A DNA stretch of 6,324 bases, taken from assembly GCA_001017865.1 (NCBI GenBank), contig LATQ01000001.1, forward strand, positions 614,752-621,075, in the 5' to 3' direction. This document shows, one piece after another, positions 6,009-6,324 of this stretch. The notes under the pieces were generated by a model, which worked only from the letters and a program-made list of their open reading frames with translations, made no database searches and was not told the origin of the DNA. Numbering within the stretch: position 1 is the stretch's first letter; every line of letters starts with the position of its first letter. A program made the translations under genes and the position numbers. The stretch comes from Rhodococcus sp. IITR03. Lineage in GTDB: Bacteria; Actinomycetota; Actinomycetes; Mycobacteriales; Mycobacteriaceae.

Positions 6009-6324
6009 TCAGGCTCCTTCGGAGATGATGGTGCGGTTGAAGTGCAGACGCTCGACGATCGGCGCGTCGGAGAAGGCGAAGAGATCGACACCCTTGTCGG
6101 TCTCGAGCGACCACTCGACCCAGGACGGGACGACGATCATGTCGCCCTTGGTGACGTCGTGGCTCTTGTCTGCGAGATGGAAGCGGCCCTCACCGTCGAA
6201 GACCTGGAAGACCACGGATCCGACGTCACGGCGGGCGCGGTGTGCGCGCGCGCCGCTGTGCACAGACGACCAGTAGCGCGAGTGAGTCTGAGCACGACAG
6301 GAGCACTCGGTAGTATCGAGGCAT
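6009..6324 (-). CDS. Gentisate 1,2-dioxygenase, C-terminal part (runs off right edge; apparent frameshift)
   Basis: The last 75 or so residues are a C-terminal cupin domain: RRDVGSVVFQVFDGEGRF, GDMIVVPSWVEWSL, LFAFSDAPIVERLHF. This pattern matches bicupin gentisate 1,2-dioxygenases, iron(II) enzymes that open gentisate to maleylpyruvate with O2. The iron-binding histidines belong to the N-terminal cupin, which is outside the window. The frame loses sense upstream of RRDVGS; adding one G in the GGG at 6233-6235 (plus strand) gives the family-like AHTAPRRDVGS. Farther upstream (about 6250-6324) no single frame reads convincingly, so more errors or a divergent segment are likely. It is the first visible gene of the operon, 5 bases before the hydrolase. 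A related ring-cleaving cupin, such as a 1-hydroxy-2-naphthoate or salicylate dioxygenase, is possible, but the two downstream genes favour gentisate. Confidence 0.82.
   Translation of the reverse strand, partial: CLDTTECSCRAQTHSRYWSSVHSGARAHRARRDVGSVVFQVFDGEGRFHLADKSHDVTKGDMIVVPSWVEWSLETDKGVDLFAFSDAPIVERLHFNRTIISEGA

Noticed and set aside
5014..6276. Long plus-strand open frame opposite the gentisate genes
   Set aside because: It is a shadow of three recognised minus-strand enzymes with matching motifs and ribosome binding sites.
1..6324. CRISPR array, tRNA, rRNA or insertion sequence
   Set aside because: No regularly spaced repeats, cloverleaf patterns, terminal inverted repeats or transposase motifs were seen on either strand.

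Overview
The window is high-GC DNA with actinobacterial features: strong GC bias at third codon positions, GTG starts, purine-rich ribosome binding sites, an Excalibur-domain secreted protein, and a maleylpyruvate isomerase of the mycothiol-dependent type. Mycothiol is made by actinomycetes, and a Rhodococcus-like member of the Mycobacteriales is the best guess. The genus is inferred from protein character only, since no search could be run.

Layout from left to right: (1) bases 1-344, minus strand, the N-terminal part of an alpha/beta hydrolase that runs off the left edge. (2) bases 345-1017, a long divergent intergenic region, AT-richer in its middle, with several clear palindromes that look like operators. 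(3) bases 1018-3776, plus strand, a two-gene unit: an SDR 3-oxoacyl/acetoacetyl reductase (FabG/PhaB type), then an unusually long ketoacyl synthase III (about 627 residues once reading frames are mended), with a roughly 290-residue N-terminal region of unknown function ahead of a complete Cys-His-Asn KAS III domain. (4) a strong hairpin terminator, then bases 3967-4346, plus strand, a small secreted protein with a signal peptide, a Pro/Ala-rich linker and a C-terminal Excalibur domain. (5) a shared bidirectional terminator. (6) bases 4455-6324, minus strand, the end of a gentisate-degradation operon, transcribed gentisate 1,2-dioxygenase (partial), fumarylpyruvate hydrolase, maleylpyruvate isomerase.

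The three enzymes on the right form one pathway: gentisate is ring-opened to maleylpyruvate, isomerised to fumarylpyruvate with mycothiol, and split to fumarate and pyruvate. The plus-strand pair is a condense-then-reduce unit (ketosynthase plus ketoreductase); its substrate cannot be read from the sequence. The Excalibur gene stands alone between two terminators.

A major caveat is that at least eight places show an apparent loss of one base in a C or G run, breaking the hydrolase, the ketosynthase (five times), the Excalibur gene and the dioxygenase. In each case restoring one base gives one continuous protein. All events are deletions and all lie in or beside C/G runs, so I read them as sequencing or assembly errors rather than gene decay. 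Three genes (the reductase, the hydrolase of the gentisate operon and the isomerase) are intact.
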